Of a stretch of 64,000 nucleotides of DNA, positions 45,806 to 54,127 are shown piece by piece. Under the pieces are notes generated by a model, which made no database searches, was not told where the DNA came from, and worked only from the letters and a program-made list of their open reading frames with translations. The position numbers and the translations under genes are program-made. The DNA comes from JARYGU01 sp033795365 (GTDB lineage Bacteria; Pseudomonadota; Alphaproteobacteria; Rhizobiales; Rhizobiaceae): NCBI GenBank assembly GCA_033795365.1, contig JARYGU010000024.1, positions 1-64,000 on the forward strand, in the 5' to 3' direction. Every line of letters starts with the position of its first letter. The first letter of the stretch is position 1.

Positions 45806-46753
45806 TTACTTGCAGTCGTCCTTGGTAATGAAACGCGAACCCGTGTCGTGCGACATCGGAAAGGTATGGTTCTCGTTCATGGCCACCAGGTACTTCACAG
45901 TCCAGTAGCCCATATCCCACTGGCGTTGAGCCTTGAGCGCCGTGATGGTGCCGTCGCATACCGCATCGACCGCTTCGGGCAGATCGTCCATGCCGACGAT
46001 GGCAACCTTGCCGGCGAGACCGGCATTCTTGATGGCACGGGCAGCGCCGATCGGGTTGGAGGCGTTGGAGCCGAATATCCCCGCTATGTCCGGATTCGCC
46101 TGCAACGCGTTCTCGGTCAGCGTGACGGCTTCTTCGAGGATGTCATTGTCCGGCTGCTCGAAAACGATCTGCATGTCCGGGTGGCTCTCGAGAGCCTTCT
46201 TGAAACCTTGAATACGCTCGACGTGATCCGACGCCGTCAGGCTTCCGGCGAGAATGCCGATCTTGCCCTTGCCGTTCAGATGCTTCGCCAGATAGTCGCC
46301 GAGGTCGAAGCCATCCTGGTAGCTGCTCTTCGGGCCGACGAAGGGAAACTTGTCGTCGCAGAACGAGTTGAAAGTAATGACATTGACGCCGGCTTCAGTC
46401 GCTTCACCGAGCATCTGCACGTTGGTGGCGCGATCCAGGCACGCAACCGCCAGACCATCCGGCTTGCGGCCGATGTTCGTTTCGATACGCTGGTTCTGAT
46501 CCGTGACATCCGCCTGCGGCGGCTGGTCCCAGATCACGTTCACTTTGATACCGGATTTACCGAGTTCCTCGGCGGCGAATTTGCTGCCCTCTGCAACGAC
46601 GTCGTACCAGGGATGAATGACCTTCGGAATGAAGACGAAGGTCAACTCCTTGTCGATGGGCTTGATGAGATCCTGCTGGCTCTGCGCGAAAGCACCAGTT
46701 GCGGCAATCAACGCTGCCGCAGTTGCAGTCACGAGAAGTTTCGACTGTTTCAT
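45806..46753 (-). CDS. Sugar ABC transporter substrate-binding protein (RbsB-like)
   Basis: A 315-residue periplasmic protein of the ribose-binding family. Signal peptide at residues 1-23 (LLVTATAAALIAATGAFA). The mature part has TFVFIPKVIHPWYDVVAEG (key part IPKVIHPWY), GRKPDGLAVAC and GIFGSNASNPIGAARAI. Start at 46753 follows GGGAGGA. It heads the operon binding protein, ATPase, permease, SorC regulator. The ligand is a sugar or polyol not identifiable here. Confidence 0.9.
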   Translation of the reverse strand: MKQSKLLVTATAAALIAATGAFAQSQQDLIKPIDKELTFVFIPKVIHPWYDVVAEGSKFAAEELGKSGIKVNVIWDQPPQADVTDQNQRIETNIGRKPDGLAVACLDRATNVQMLGEATEAGVNVITFNSFCDDKFPFVGPKSSYQDGFDLGDYLAKHLNGKGKIGILAGSLTASDHVERIQGFKKALESHPDMQIVFEQPDNDILEEAVTLTENALQANPDIAGIFGSNASNPIGAARAIKNAGLAGKVAIVGMDDLPEAVDAVCDGTITALKAQRQWDMGYWTVKYLVAMNENHTFPMSHDTGSRFITKDDCK

Positions 46754-47251
46754 TTCGTCCTCCCAATTTAAGGCGTACGGGCCGCGCACTGCGGCACGTC
46801 TCGATCCACTCCGGTCTTGGCTCCTCCACGTCATCTGCCAACGGCAGGCGCCGGAAGGACCGCTTACAAACATTCGTCTGGGCTGAAGGAGCGGACACGA
46901 CGCCAGTGAAAAGCGTCGATACGAGCAACATCGCGGATGGTGCGACGAAACTTTTCAAGCGTGCAGCCGGCAACCGCGCGCATTCCTCCCAAGCCCGCAA
47001 TAGGTAGAACATTTATCTGCGGACAAATATAAATGTTCACCATTGCACGGATTTGTCAACCGATTTCACAGCCTCGCGACGCGAATGATTACTATCCATA
47101 TATAACTTAAGGGTTTTTGCCCGCATGCACTCACACGAAAGCCGCTGCCGAAGGTACAGCTCTCTGCTAAATCTGCCCGCAATCAATGCAACTATGCTTG
47201 CATATTTGTATTTTTAATGAGACATATGTGCATAACCAAACGGAGGAATCC
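46754..47251. promoter_or_regulatory. Divergent control region with SorC-type operator-like sites
   Basis: It separates the ribose-type ABC operon (minus) from the alcohol dehydrogenase/GlpD genes (plus). Operator-like words: GAACATTTAT (47007-47016), TGTTCACCATTGCACG (47034-47049), TGCATATTTG (47199-47208) and GACATATGTGCATAA (47221-47235). The second nearly repeats 34242-34256 and the last matches 42112-42125. No gene is supported in these 498 bases. Confidence 0.6.
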
Positions 47252-48289
47252 ATGCAAGCTGGCCTTCTAAAAGCGCCGAATGAGCTGTCTTTCGAGACGG
47301 TGCCCGACCCAAGCCTCGCGAAGGGCGATATCCTTGTCCGCGTCCGGGCGGCAACTGTTTGCGGCACCGACATCCGAATCTTTCGTGGCCGGAAAACCGC
47401 TGGTGTGCGCTATCCATCGATACTCGGCCATGAATTTGCGGGAGAGATCGTCGACGACGGAGGCCACAGCGGATTTGCTTGTGGCGAAGCCGTCGCCGTT
47501 TGCCCCGCAATTCCGTGCGGTTACTGCGACTATTGCAAGCGGGGATACGAGAACATCTGTCAGAATCTGACGGCGATCGGCTACGAAATTGATGGCGCTT
47601 TCGCGGAATACATCCGGATCCCGGAAAGGGCGGTCCAAGCGGGCAATGTGTTCAAGCTTCCCACCGGGTTGAGCTGGGAAAAAGCAGCGCTTGTCGAGCC
47701 GCTCTCTTGCGTATTGAACGGTCAGGAGAAGATCGGGGTAGAAGTGGGCGACACCGTCGTGGTCCTTGGATCCGGGCCGATCGGTCTCCTGCATGTGAAG
47801 CTGGCGCGTCATTCCGGCGCCTCGAAGATCATCGTGAGCGAGCCAAGCGCATCGCGGCGCGATGCGGCGATAGCAGCCGGCGCCGATATCGTTGTCGATC
47901 CCGTGAACGAGGACCTGTTGGCGCTCGTGCGCAACCACACAAAGGGCCTTGGTGCCGACAAGGTCATTGTCGCGATCGGAGTGACGAAGCTCGCCAATGA
48001 TGCGCTCGCCCTTGCACGCCACCGAGCCAAGATCAGCTTGTTCGCGGGCTTTTCCGCCGCGGAAACCGCGAACATGGACGTTAACCTCATTCACTACAAC
48101 GAGTTGGTCCTCACCGGGTCGTTCGGGCTCAATCGCCTGCAATTCGAAAAGTCGCTCGACATGATCGCCTCGGGACAAATCGAAGTCGATTCGATGCTGA
48201 CGCATCGCTTCGAGCTAAAGGACATCAATGCGGCGCTGGAAACCGCTGAAAAGGGCAGCGCCGTAAAGGTCGCCATCGTAAACGCATGA
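47252..48289 (+). CDS. Zinc-dependent alcohol dehydrogenase (sorbitol/polyol dehydrogenase-like)
   Basis: A 345-residue medium-chain dehydrogenase. Catalytic zinc ligands are Cys in TVCGTDI and His-Glu in LGHEFAG; the structural zinc has four Cys in CPAIPCGYCDYCKRGYENIC (key part CGYCDYC). The NAD-binding motif is GSGPIGLLHVKLA. Start at 47252 follows CGGAGGAATCC. It would oxidise a polyol or secondary alcohol with NAD. Its stop overlaps the GlpD-like gene, so the two enzymes are made together. It belongs to the polyol cluster by position and shared control region. Confidence 0.88.
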   Translation: MQAGLLKAPNELSFETVPDPSLAKGDILVRVRAATVCGTDIRIFRGRKTAGVRYPSILGHEFAGEIVDDGGHSGFACGEAVAVCPAIPCGYCDYCKRGYENICQNLTAIGYEIDGAFAEYIRIPERAVQAGNVFKLPTGLSWEKAALVEPLSCVLNGQEKIGVEVGDTVVVLGSGPIGLLHVKLARHSGASKIIVSEPSASRRDAAIAAGADIVVDPVNEDLLALVRNHTKGLGADKVIVAIGVTKLANDALALARHRAKISLFAGFSAAETANMDVNLIHYNELVLTGSFGLNRLQFEKSLDMIASGQIEVDSMLTHRFELKDINAALETAEKGSAVKVAIVNA

Positions 48290-49971
48290 CGATGAAGGCG
48301 ACTACCGGGCGGCTCGGCGCATTGAGGAAGCATTATCCCGTCGTCATCGTCGGCGGCGGTATCAACGGCTGCGGGCTCTTTCGCGATCTCGCTGCTCAAG
48401 GCGTCGATTGCCTGCTGGTGGACAAGGGTGATTTTTGCTCCGGCGCGAGCGCGGCGCCCTCGCGTCTCATTCACGGCGGCATCAAATACCTGGAGACCGG
48501 CGAGTTCCGTTTGGTGCGCCAGTCGGCAATGGAGCGCAACCTGCTCCTGAAGAATGCACCGCACTACGTAAAACCGCTGGAAACCGTTCTGCCCGTCTAC
48601 TCCTGGTTCGGTGGAATCCTGCCATCGATCAAACGGTTCTTCCGCCTGAAGGCGACGCTTAACGACCGGGGCGCGATCATCACGGAAATCGGGCTGCGGA
48701 TGTACGACCTGTTCGGTCGGCACTTCCGCACCATGCCCAATCATCGCATGCTCCTGAAGCGCTCGATGCGGGCCGCCATGCCCGACCTGACAAAGGACAT
48801 CGTGGCCGCCGGAATCTATTATGAGGGCCGTATCACCCACGCTGAGCGGCTTGGCCTGGAACTGCTGCTCGATGGCATGACCGACCATAATCAGGCGATC
48901 GCGCTTAACTACATCTCGGCTACAGGCGATGGCCAAGGCGGCATCGTACTGACCGACGCACTGGAGGGCGAAAATTCCACGGTGACGGCCGATGTCGTCG
49001 TCAATGCTGGCGGCGCATGGATTGACGCCGTCAACCGCGGGCTCGGCATAGACTCGCACCATATGGGTGGCAACAAGGGTTCGCACCTCATTGTCCGCAA
49101 CCCGAAACTCCATGACGCGCTCGGCGGCCGGATGATCTACTTTGGTTCTGCGGACGGCCGCGTTAACCTGCTTTATCCCTTCATGGGCAATGTGCTCGTC
49201 GGCTCGACCGACATCCCCGTCCGCGATCCGGACCACGCCACTTGTGACGCGGAGGAATTGCGCTATCTCAGCGCCGTCACGCGCGAGGTCTTTCCCGAAA
49301 TTGAGATCCGGCCTGACGAGATCGTCATGACCTACTGCGGCGTCCGTCCGTTGCCGCGCAGCGAAGGCATCGATCCCGGCGCCGTCAGTCGCGACCATTC
49401 AATCGCGCGGGATCTCATGCCCGATGGCCGCACCCCCGTCTATTCGCTGATCGGCGGCAAATGGACGACCTATCGCGGCTTCTCGGAGGAGGCGGCCGAT
49501 CTCGTGCTGGGTCTGTTACGCCACGGGCGCCGATGCTCGACGCGGGACATGGCGATCGGCGGTGGACGGGACTATCCTGATGATCCGGCGGCTGCCGTCC
49601 GCTTCGTTGATACCCTCTCCGCCAAAATGCGTTCGCGCGAGGCTGCCGTCGACCTCATACACCGCTACGGTACGCGCGCCCAGCTGGTGGCAGACGCTGA
49701 AGCGGCGGAGAAGGACCGGCCGTTGCAGTCCCTGCCGGCCTATGGCCGGTCGGAACTTGCCTGGATCTGCCGGAACGAAAGGGTGGGCCGGCTCTCCGAC
49801 CTCCTGTTTCGGCGAACGGACATCGCCCTCTCGGGGCGTCTGTCGGCAGCGGTAATCGAAGAGGCGGCGGAGATCGCAGCTGAAAGCCTTGAATGGGACA
49901 GCGCCCGTCGCCAGATTGAAATCGACGCCACTTTGCAAACATGTCATGCTCACGGCATGGTAATATCGTAA
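48286..49971 (+). CDS. FAD-dependent glycerol-3-phosphate dehydrogenase-like protein (GlpD/EryB type)
   Basis: A 561-residue flavoprotein with the FAD motif VVIVGGGINGCG, the GlpD words SRLIHGGIKYLETGEF and LVGSTDIPVRDPDHA, and GGKWTTYRGFSEEA. It oxidises a polyol phosphate at the membrane and passes electrons to quinone. GlpD-like proteins in erythritol operons (EryB) act on erythritol phosphate, so in this polyol cluster the substrate need not be glycerol 3-phosphate. The ATG overlaps the alcohol dehydrogenase stop (ATGA). Confidence 0.87.
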   Translation: MTMKATTGRLGALRKHYPVVIVGGGINGCGLFRDLAAQGVDCLLVDKGDFCSGASAAPSRLIHGGIKYLETGEFRLVRQSAMERNLLLKNAPHYVKPLETVLPVYSWFGGILPSIKRFFRLKATLNDRGAIITEIGLRMYDLFGRHFRTMPNHRMLLKRSMRAAMPDLTKDIVAAGIYYEGRITHAERLGLELLLDGMTDHNQAIALNYISATGDGQGGIVLTDALEGENSTVTADVVVNAGGAWIDAVNRGLGIDSHHMGGNKGSHLIVRNPKLHDALGGRMIYFGSADGRVNLLYPFMGNVLVGSTDIPVRDPDHATCDAEELRYLSAVTREVFPEIEIRPDEIVMTYCGVRPLPRSEGIDPGAVSRDHSIARDLMPDGRTPVYSLIGGKWTTYRGFSEEAADLVLGLLRHGRRCSTRDMAIGGGRDYPDDPAAAVRFVDTLSAKMRSREAAVDLIHRYGTRAQLVADAEAAEKDRPLQSLPAYGRSELAWICRNERVGRLSDLLFRRTDIALSGRLSAAVIEEAAEIAAESLEWDSARRQIEIDATLQTCHAHGMVIS

Positions 49972-50005
49972 TCTCAGGGCACGTGCTACACGGAGGGTCA
50001 GATAC

Positions 50006-50719
50006 ATGCCGCCTTCGGTCGGTAGGGAAATAAAGCAAAGCTTCGGCGACCAGCTGCGCGGAATGCGCTATCTTGTGCGAATGCTGGGATCGGACGCACA
50101 GCGCCCGGGCCTCGCACCGCCGGCTCTCCCTGGAGCACTTCCGGAACTCGATCGCCTATTGGGCAAGACGTTTCGTGCGGTCGATAGCGTCATGAGCGTG
50201 GTGGAGTCTGCGGCCGCGGCGGTCCGCTCGTTGCCGAGCGACTTCAAGGGATTCGCGCCGCTTGAAAACTACAAAGCCGCTCAGGATACCGATCAGCTGC
50301 AGGAAGACCTGTATCTGGGACTGAAGGCCGTAGCCTCGATCGAAAGACCGAACCAGCTTATCCTGAAATCACGGTTGTTCGGTTTGAAGGACGATCTTCG
50401 CACACGCATTGCCCCGTCGGGCACTGCACAGGAGATGTCCGCCGAAGTCCTACTGGTACTTGTCCGGCGTAACCCCCTTGTCGATCTGCGTGAGGGTGGC
50501 GGTGAAGCCGATATCCTGAAGCAATATGTCGCCGTCGCGTTGCTCTTCGGCTTGTGTGCATCGGGACGCGTTCCACAGAGCGAAGCCAGTTCTCTCATCG
50601 AAGATTCGCTGCTGCTCGCAGGGACGCGGATCGAAACCATTTCCACGGAGATTCATTCCGGCCGGCCTAAAGAGGGTCTCGTGACATGTCTGGCGGCACT
50701 GCTTGACCACCTCGCCTGA
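50006..50719 (+). CDS. Protein of unknown function
   Basis: A 237-residue protein I do not recognise. It lies 34 bases after the GlpD-like gene with a good GGAGGG before its ATG, so it is probably translated from the same transcript. It is mostly helical in look, with a basic N-terminal segment (GREIKQSFGDQLRGMRYLVRM), a proline-rich spacer (GLAPPALPGALPELD) and a weakly hydrophobic stretch (AVALLFGLCASG). No signal peptide or Cys motif is clear. It pairs with the next gene. Confidence 0.65.
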   Translation: MPPSVGREIKQSFGDQLRGMRYLVRMLGSDAQRPGLAPPALPGALPELDRLLGKTFRAVDSVMSVVESAAAAVRSLPSDFKGFAPLENYKAAQDTDQLQEDLYLGLKAVASIERPNQLILKSRLFGLKDDLRTRIAPSGTAQEMSAEVLLVLVRRNPLVDLREGGGEADILKQYVAVALLFGLCASGRVPQSEASSLIEDSLLLAGTRIETISTEIHSGRPKEGLVTCLAALLDHLA

Positions 50720-50871
50720 CTTCATGACGCAGATTGAACAATTGACCTGCCATGTGGATACTTGTACGCTGACTAATCAATTTCCAGAGTGAAAGTCGAC
50801 GCATCGGATCGTCACTCTTCACGATTCGAAGTTGAATTTTCCCCCAACGTCTTGCGGGAAAATGCACGTAC

Positions 50872-51519
50872 ATGTGCGGGGATGCGGATATGGAAGTTCT
50901 GACACAAAGCGAAATGAGCGCACAGCCGGATTTTGGTCACCGGCTTCGCCAATTGAGATGGTTCCGCCGTACCTTCGCGGCATGTGTGCAGGCGCTCGAC
51001 AAACGCTACGGCATGCAAACAAAGGTCGACGCTCAAGTGCTCGCAAGAGTTTTTGTCGATTGGGTCGAGATCATCGAGAAGAAGAAGAAGCTCGCGCACG
51101 TCGACCGCGCGGATTTCATAAAATTCTCAGGCGGGCTGATGTTGCGGGAGCTAATCAAAGCTCATCCTGCTGTCGTACAGATTCCTCCCCACTCCACGAC
51201 AGAGGTTCCAGAGACTGTCGCATTCTGGCCGGAAGGGTTCCTCTACACCAATTTTTGCATTAGCGCCGTTTGTGCCGTCCACCTCCAGGAACTGGGGGAG
51301 GCTCTGGAACTGTCGGATAGTGTGGACGATCTCCGCACCTGGTGGTCATTCCGTGAGAATACCCACGAGATGCCCGCCTATGCGATTTCCTTTCTTGACC
51401 GGTTTTTTGGAGTAGAGCCGAACTGGGAGATGCCCGACCTTCCTGAAGCCCGCGCCGCTATGGCAGAGGCGGCGGCGGGTAAGGTTCTTGCTGGTAGCAA
51501 AGGCAAACTCGGCGCATGA
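50872..51519 (+). CDS. Protein of unknown function
   Basis: A 215-residue protein without recognisable family. The start may be 50872 or, better by its GGGGA site, 50890. Notable parts are an aromatic-basic N-terminus (LRQLRWFRRTFAACVQALDKRYG), of which RWFRRTF is the core, a Lys-rich EIIEKKKKLAHVDRADF, and an EFFY-type acidic-aromatic region (FWPEGFLYTNF; TWWSFRENTHEMPAY; LDRFFGVEPNW). It follows the previous unknown gene by 152 bases on the same strand and converges on lipA. Both may form a two-protein unit. Confidence 0.62.
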   Translation: MCGDADMEVLTQSEMSAQPDFGHRLRQLRWFRRTFAACVQALDKRYGMQTKVDAQVLARVFVDWVEIIEKKKKLAHVDRADFIKFSGGLMLRELIKAHPAVVQIPPHSTTEVPETVAFWPEGFLYTNFCISAVCAVHLQELGEALELSDSVDDLRTWWSFRENTHEMPAYAISFLDRFFGVEPNWEMPDLPEARAAMAEAAAGKVLAGSKGKLGA

Positions 51520-51548
51520 TGAGAGCCTTAATAGACAGCGGCCGCTAA

Positions 51549-52550
51549 TTACCGCGTTGGTTTTCCACCAGCTGTCCTTGTTTCAGCTCCCTTTGAAAAT
51601 TTCCGCGCAGCCCTGAGCTTGGCGAAATCGTCGCCGGCATGGTGCGAGGAGCGCGTCAGCGGGCTCGACGAGACCATGAGGAAGCCCTTGGTGTAGGCGA
51701 CGGTCTCGTAGGATTTGAATTCGTCGGGTGTGACGAAGCGATCGACCTTGTGGTGCTTGCGGGTCGGCTGGAGGTACTGGCCGATGGTGAGGAAATCGAC
51801 ATCGGCGGTGCGCAGGTCGTCCATCAGCTGGAGCACTTCGTTGCGCTCCTCGCCGAGGCCCACCATGATGCCCGACTTGGTGAACATGGTCGGGTCGAGT
51901 TCCTTCACGCGCTGCAACAGGCGGACGGAGTGGAAATAGCGGGCGCCCGGACGGACGGTCAGGTAATTGCCCGGCACGGTCTCCATGTTGTGGTTGAAGA
52001 CGTCGGGCTTGGCGGCGACGACGCGCTCCAGCGCGCCCGGCTTCTTGAGGAAGTCGGGGGTGAGGATTTCGATCGTCGTCAGCGGCGAGGCGGCGCGGAT
52101 CGCCCAGATCACCTTTTCAAAATGCTCGGCGCCGCCATCGGCGAGGTCGTCACGGTCGACGGAGGTGATGACGACGTGCGAAAGGCCCATCTGCTTGACG
52201 GCCTTGGCGACGTTCTCCGGCTCCTCCATGTCGAGGGCATTGGGCTTGCCCGTCGCCACGTTGCAGAAGGCGCAGGCGCGGGTACAAATCTCGCCCATGA
52301 TCATGAAGGTGGCGTGCTTCTTGTCCCAGCACTCGCCGATGTTCGGGCAGCCCGCTTCCTCGCACACCGTCACCAGCTTGTGGCTGCGCACGAGGTCGCG
52401 CGTTTCCTGGTAGCCCTTGGAGACCGGTGCCTTGACGCGAATCCATTCCGGCTTGCGCAGCACTTCCGTGTCCGGCCGGCGAGCCTTTTCCGGGTGGCGC
52501 ACCCGTGGTGCGTTGGGAGCAAGATTGGTGCGGTCGAAAATCGTGACCAT
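51549..52550 (-). CDS. lipA: Lipoyl synthase
   Basis: A 333-residue radical SAM enzyme that inserts sulfur into octanoyl groups on E2 lipoyl domains. Both iron-sulfur sites are present: the auxiliary cluster Cys63, Cys68, Cys74 (CEEAGCPNIGEC) and the radical SAM cluster Cys89, Cys93, Cys96 (CTRACAFC). The RSSHHAG end carries the conserved serine. It is the last gene of the E1-E2-E3 series, four bases after the E3 gene, so it should serve this complex. Its third-position G/C is higher than in the E1/E2 genes. Confidence 0.95.
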   Translation of the reverse strand: MVTIFDRTNLAPNAPRVRHPEKARRPDTEVLRKPEWIRVKAPVSKGYQETRDLVRSHKLVTVCEEAGCPNIGECWDKKHATFMIMGEICTRACAFCNVATGKPNALDMEEPENVAKAVKQMGLSHVVITSVDRDDLADGGAEHFEKVIWAIRAASPLTTIEILTPDFLKKPGALERVVAAKPDVFNHNMETVPGNYLTVRPGARYFHSVRLLQRVKELDPTMFTKSGIMVGLGEERNEVLQLMDDLRTADVDFLTIGQYLQPTRKHHKVDRFVTPDEFKSYETVAYTKGFLMVSSSPLTRSSHHAGDDFAKLRAARKFSKGAETRTAGGKPTR

Positions 52551-52554
52551 GTGG

Positions 52555-54000
52555 CTACGCGTTCAGCGCACGGCCATAAGCATCGAGGACGCTCTCCTTC
52601 ATCGTTTCCGAGATCGTCGGATGCGGGAAGATCGTGTGCATCAACTCTTCCTCAGTCGTCTCCAGGTTCATGGCGATGACGAAGCCCTGGATCATCTCGG
52701 TGACCTCCGCGCCCACCATATGGGCGCCGATGAGTTCGCCGGTCTTCTTGTCGAAGATCGTCTTGACCACGCCCTGGTCCTCCCCGAGCGCCACGGCCTT
52801 GCCGTTGCCGGCGAAGGGGAAGCGGCCGACGCGGATGTCGCGGCCCTGCTCCTTGGCCTTGGCTTCCGTGAGACCGACGGAGGCGACCTGCGGGTGGCAA
52901 TAGGTGCAGCCCGGAATCTTGGACTTGTCCATCGGGTGAACGTTCGGCAGGCCGGCGATCTTCTCGATGCAGATGACGGCCTCGTGCTCGGCCTTGTGAG
53001 CGAGCATCGGGGGACCGGCGACGTCGCCGATGGCATAGATGCCCGGAACGTTGGTCTTGCCGTAACCGTCGATGGCGATGAAGCCGCGGTCGGTCTTCAC
53101 GCCGGCGGTCTCAAGGCCAAGATTCTCGATATTGGCCTGCACGCCGACGGCGGAGATCATGCGGTCGGCGGTGATCTTCTGCACCTTGCCGTCATTCATC
53201 TCCACATGGGCGGTAATGGCGTTAGCCCACTTCTCCACCTTGGTGACCTTGGCCTCCAGATGGATCTTCATTCCCTGCTTCTCGAATTGCTTCTTGGCGA
53301 GCGCCGAGATTTCCGCATCCTCGACGGGCATGACGGCCTTCATCACTTCGACGACCGTCACATCGACGCCGAGCGTGCGGTAGAAGGAAGCGAATTCGAT
53401 GCCGATGGCGCCCGAGCCCATGACGAGCAGCGACTTCGGCATTTCTTCCGGCTTCATCGCCTCGAAATAGGTCCAGATCAGCTTGCCGTCCGGCTCGATG
53501 CCGGGCAGCGCGCGCGGGCGGGCTCCGGTGGCGATGACGATGTGCTTGGCGGTATAGGTGCCTTCCGGAAGGACGTTCTTCGGCAGCGGCGCCTGCGGCT
53601 GCTGGATCGCCTTGGTCGTCTTGGAAACGACGATCTCGCCGGGCTTGGTGATCTTCGCCTCGCCCCAGATGATGTCGACCTTGTTCTTCTTCATCAGGAA
53701 GCCGACGCCGCCGTTCATGCGCTGGGCGATGCCGCGCGAGCGGGCGACGATGGCCTTGAGGTCCGGCGTCACCGCGCCTTCGATCTTCACGCCGTAGTCA
53801 CCGGGATGCTGGGCGTAGTGGAAGATTTCGGCGGAGCGCAGCAGCGCCTTGGTCGGGATGCAGCCCCAGTTCGAGCAGATGCCGGCGAGATGTTCGCGCT
53901 CGACGATGGCCGTCTTCAGGCCCAACTGGGCGGCACGGATCGCGGCAATGTAGCCGCCCGGACCCGAACCGATTACGATGACGTCGTAGGATTGAGCCAT
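52555..54000 (-). CDS. lpdA: Dihydrolipoyl dehydrogenase (E3)
   Basis: A 481-residue FAD enzyme that reoxidises the dihydrolipoyl group of E2 with NAD. The FAD motif is VIGSGPGGYIAA; the redox disulfide is Cys42 and Cys47 in GICSNWGCIPTK, a form seen in alphaproteobacterial E3. The NAD motif is VMGSGAIGIEFASF and the C-terminal active-site base is in HTIFPHPTISE. I start at 54000 (MAQSYDV), after GAGGAAACGAC. Codon use is more G/C-rich than in the E1/E2 genes before it. Confidence 0.95.
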   Translation of the reverse strand: MAQSYDVIVIGSGPGGYIAAIRAAQLGLKTAIVEREHLAGICSNWGCIPTKALLRSAEIFHYAQHPGDYGVKIEGAVTPDLKAIVARSRGIAQRMNGGVGFLMKKNKVDIIWGEAKITKPGEIVVSKTTKAIQQPQAPLPKNVLPEGTYTAKHIVIATGARPRALPGIEPDGKLIWTYFEAMKPEEMPKSLLVMGSGAIGIEFASFYRTLGVDVTVVEVMKAVMPVEDAEISALAKKQFEKQGMKIHLEAKVTKVEKWANAITAHVEMNDGKVQKITADRMISAVGVQANIENLGLETAGVKTDRGFIAIDGYGKTNVPGIYAIGDVAGPPMLAHKAEHEAVICIEKIAGLPNVHPMDKSKIPGCTYCHPQVASVGLTEAKAKEQGRDIRVGRFPFAGNGKAVALGEDQGVVKTIFDKKTGELIGAHMVGAEVTEMIQGFVIAMNLETTEEELMHTIFPHPTISETMKESVLDAYGRALNA

Positions 54001-54127
54001 GTCGTTTCCTCGAAGCGATTTTATCAATGAAAACTGGAAGAGCGCTCATGTACCGACGCGCCACGGTATCGAATTGCTCCCGCCGCTTGGGAGATGGGCG
54101 GGAGCAATGGCAGCCAAAGAAGGCCGC

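Noticed and set aside
54001..54127. A small gene between E2 and E3 genes
   Set aside because: No frame longer than a few tens of codons with a usable start is present.
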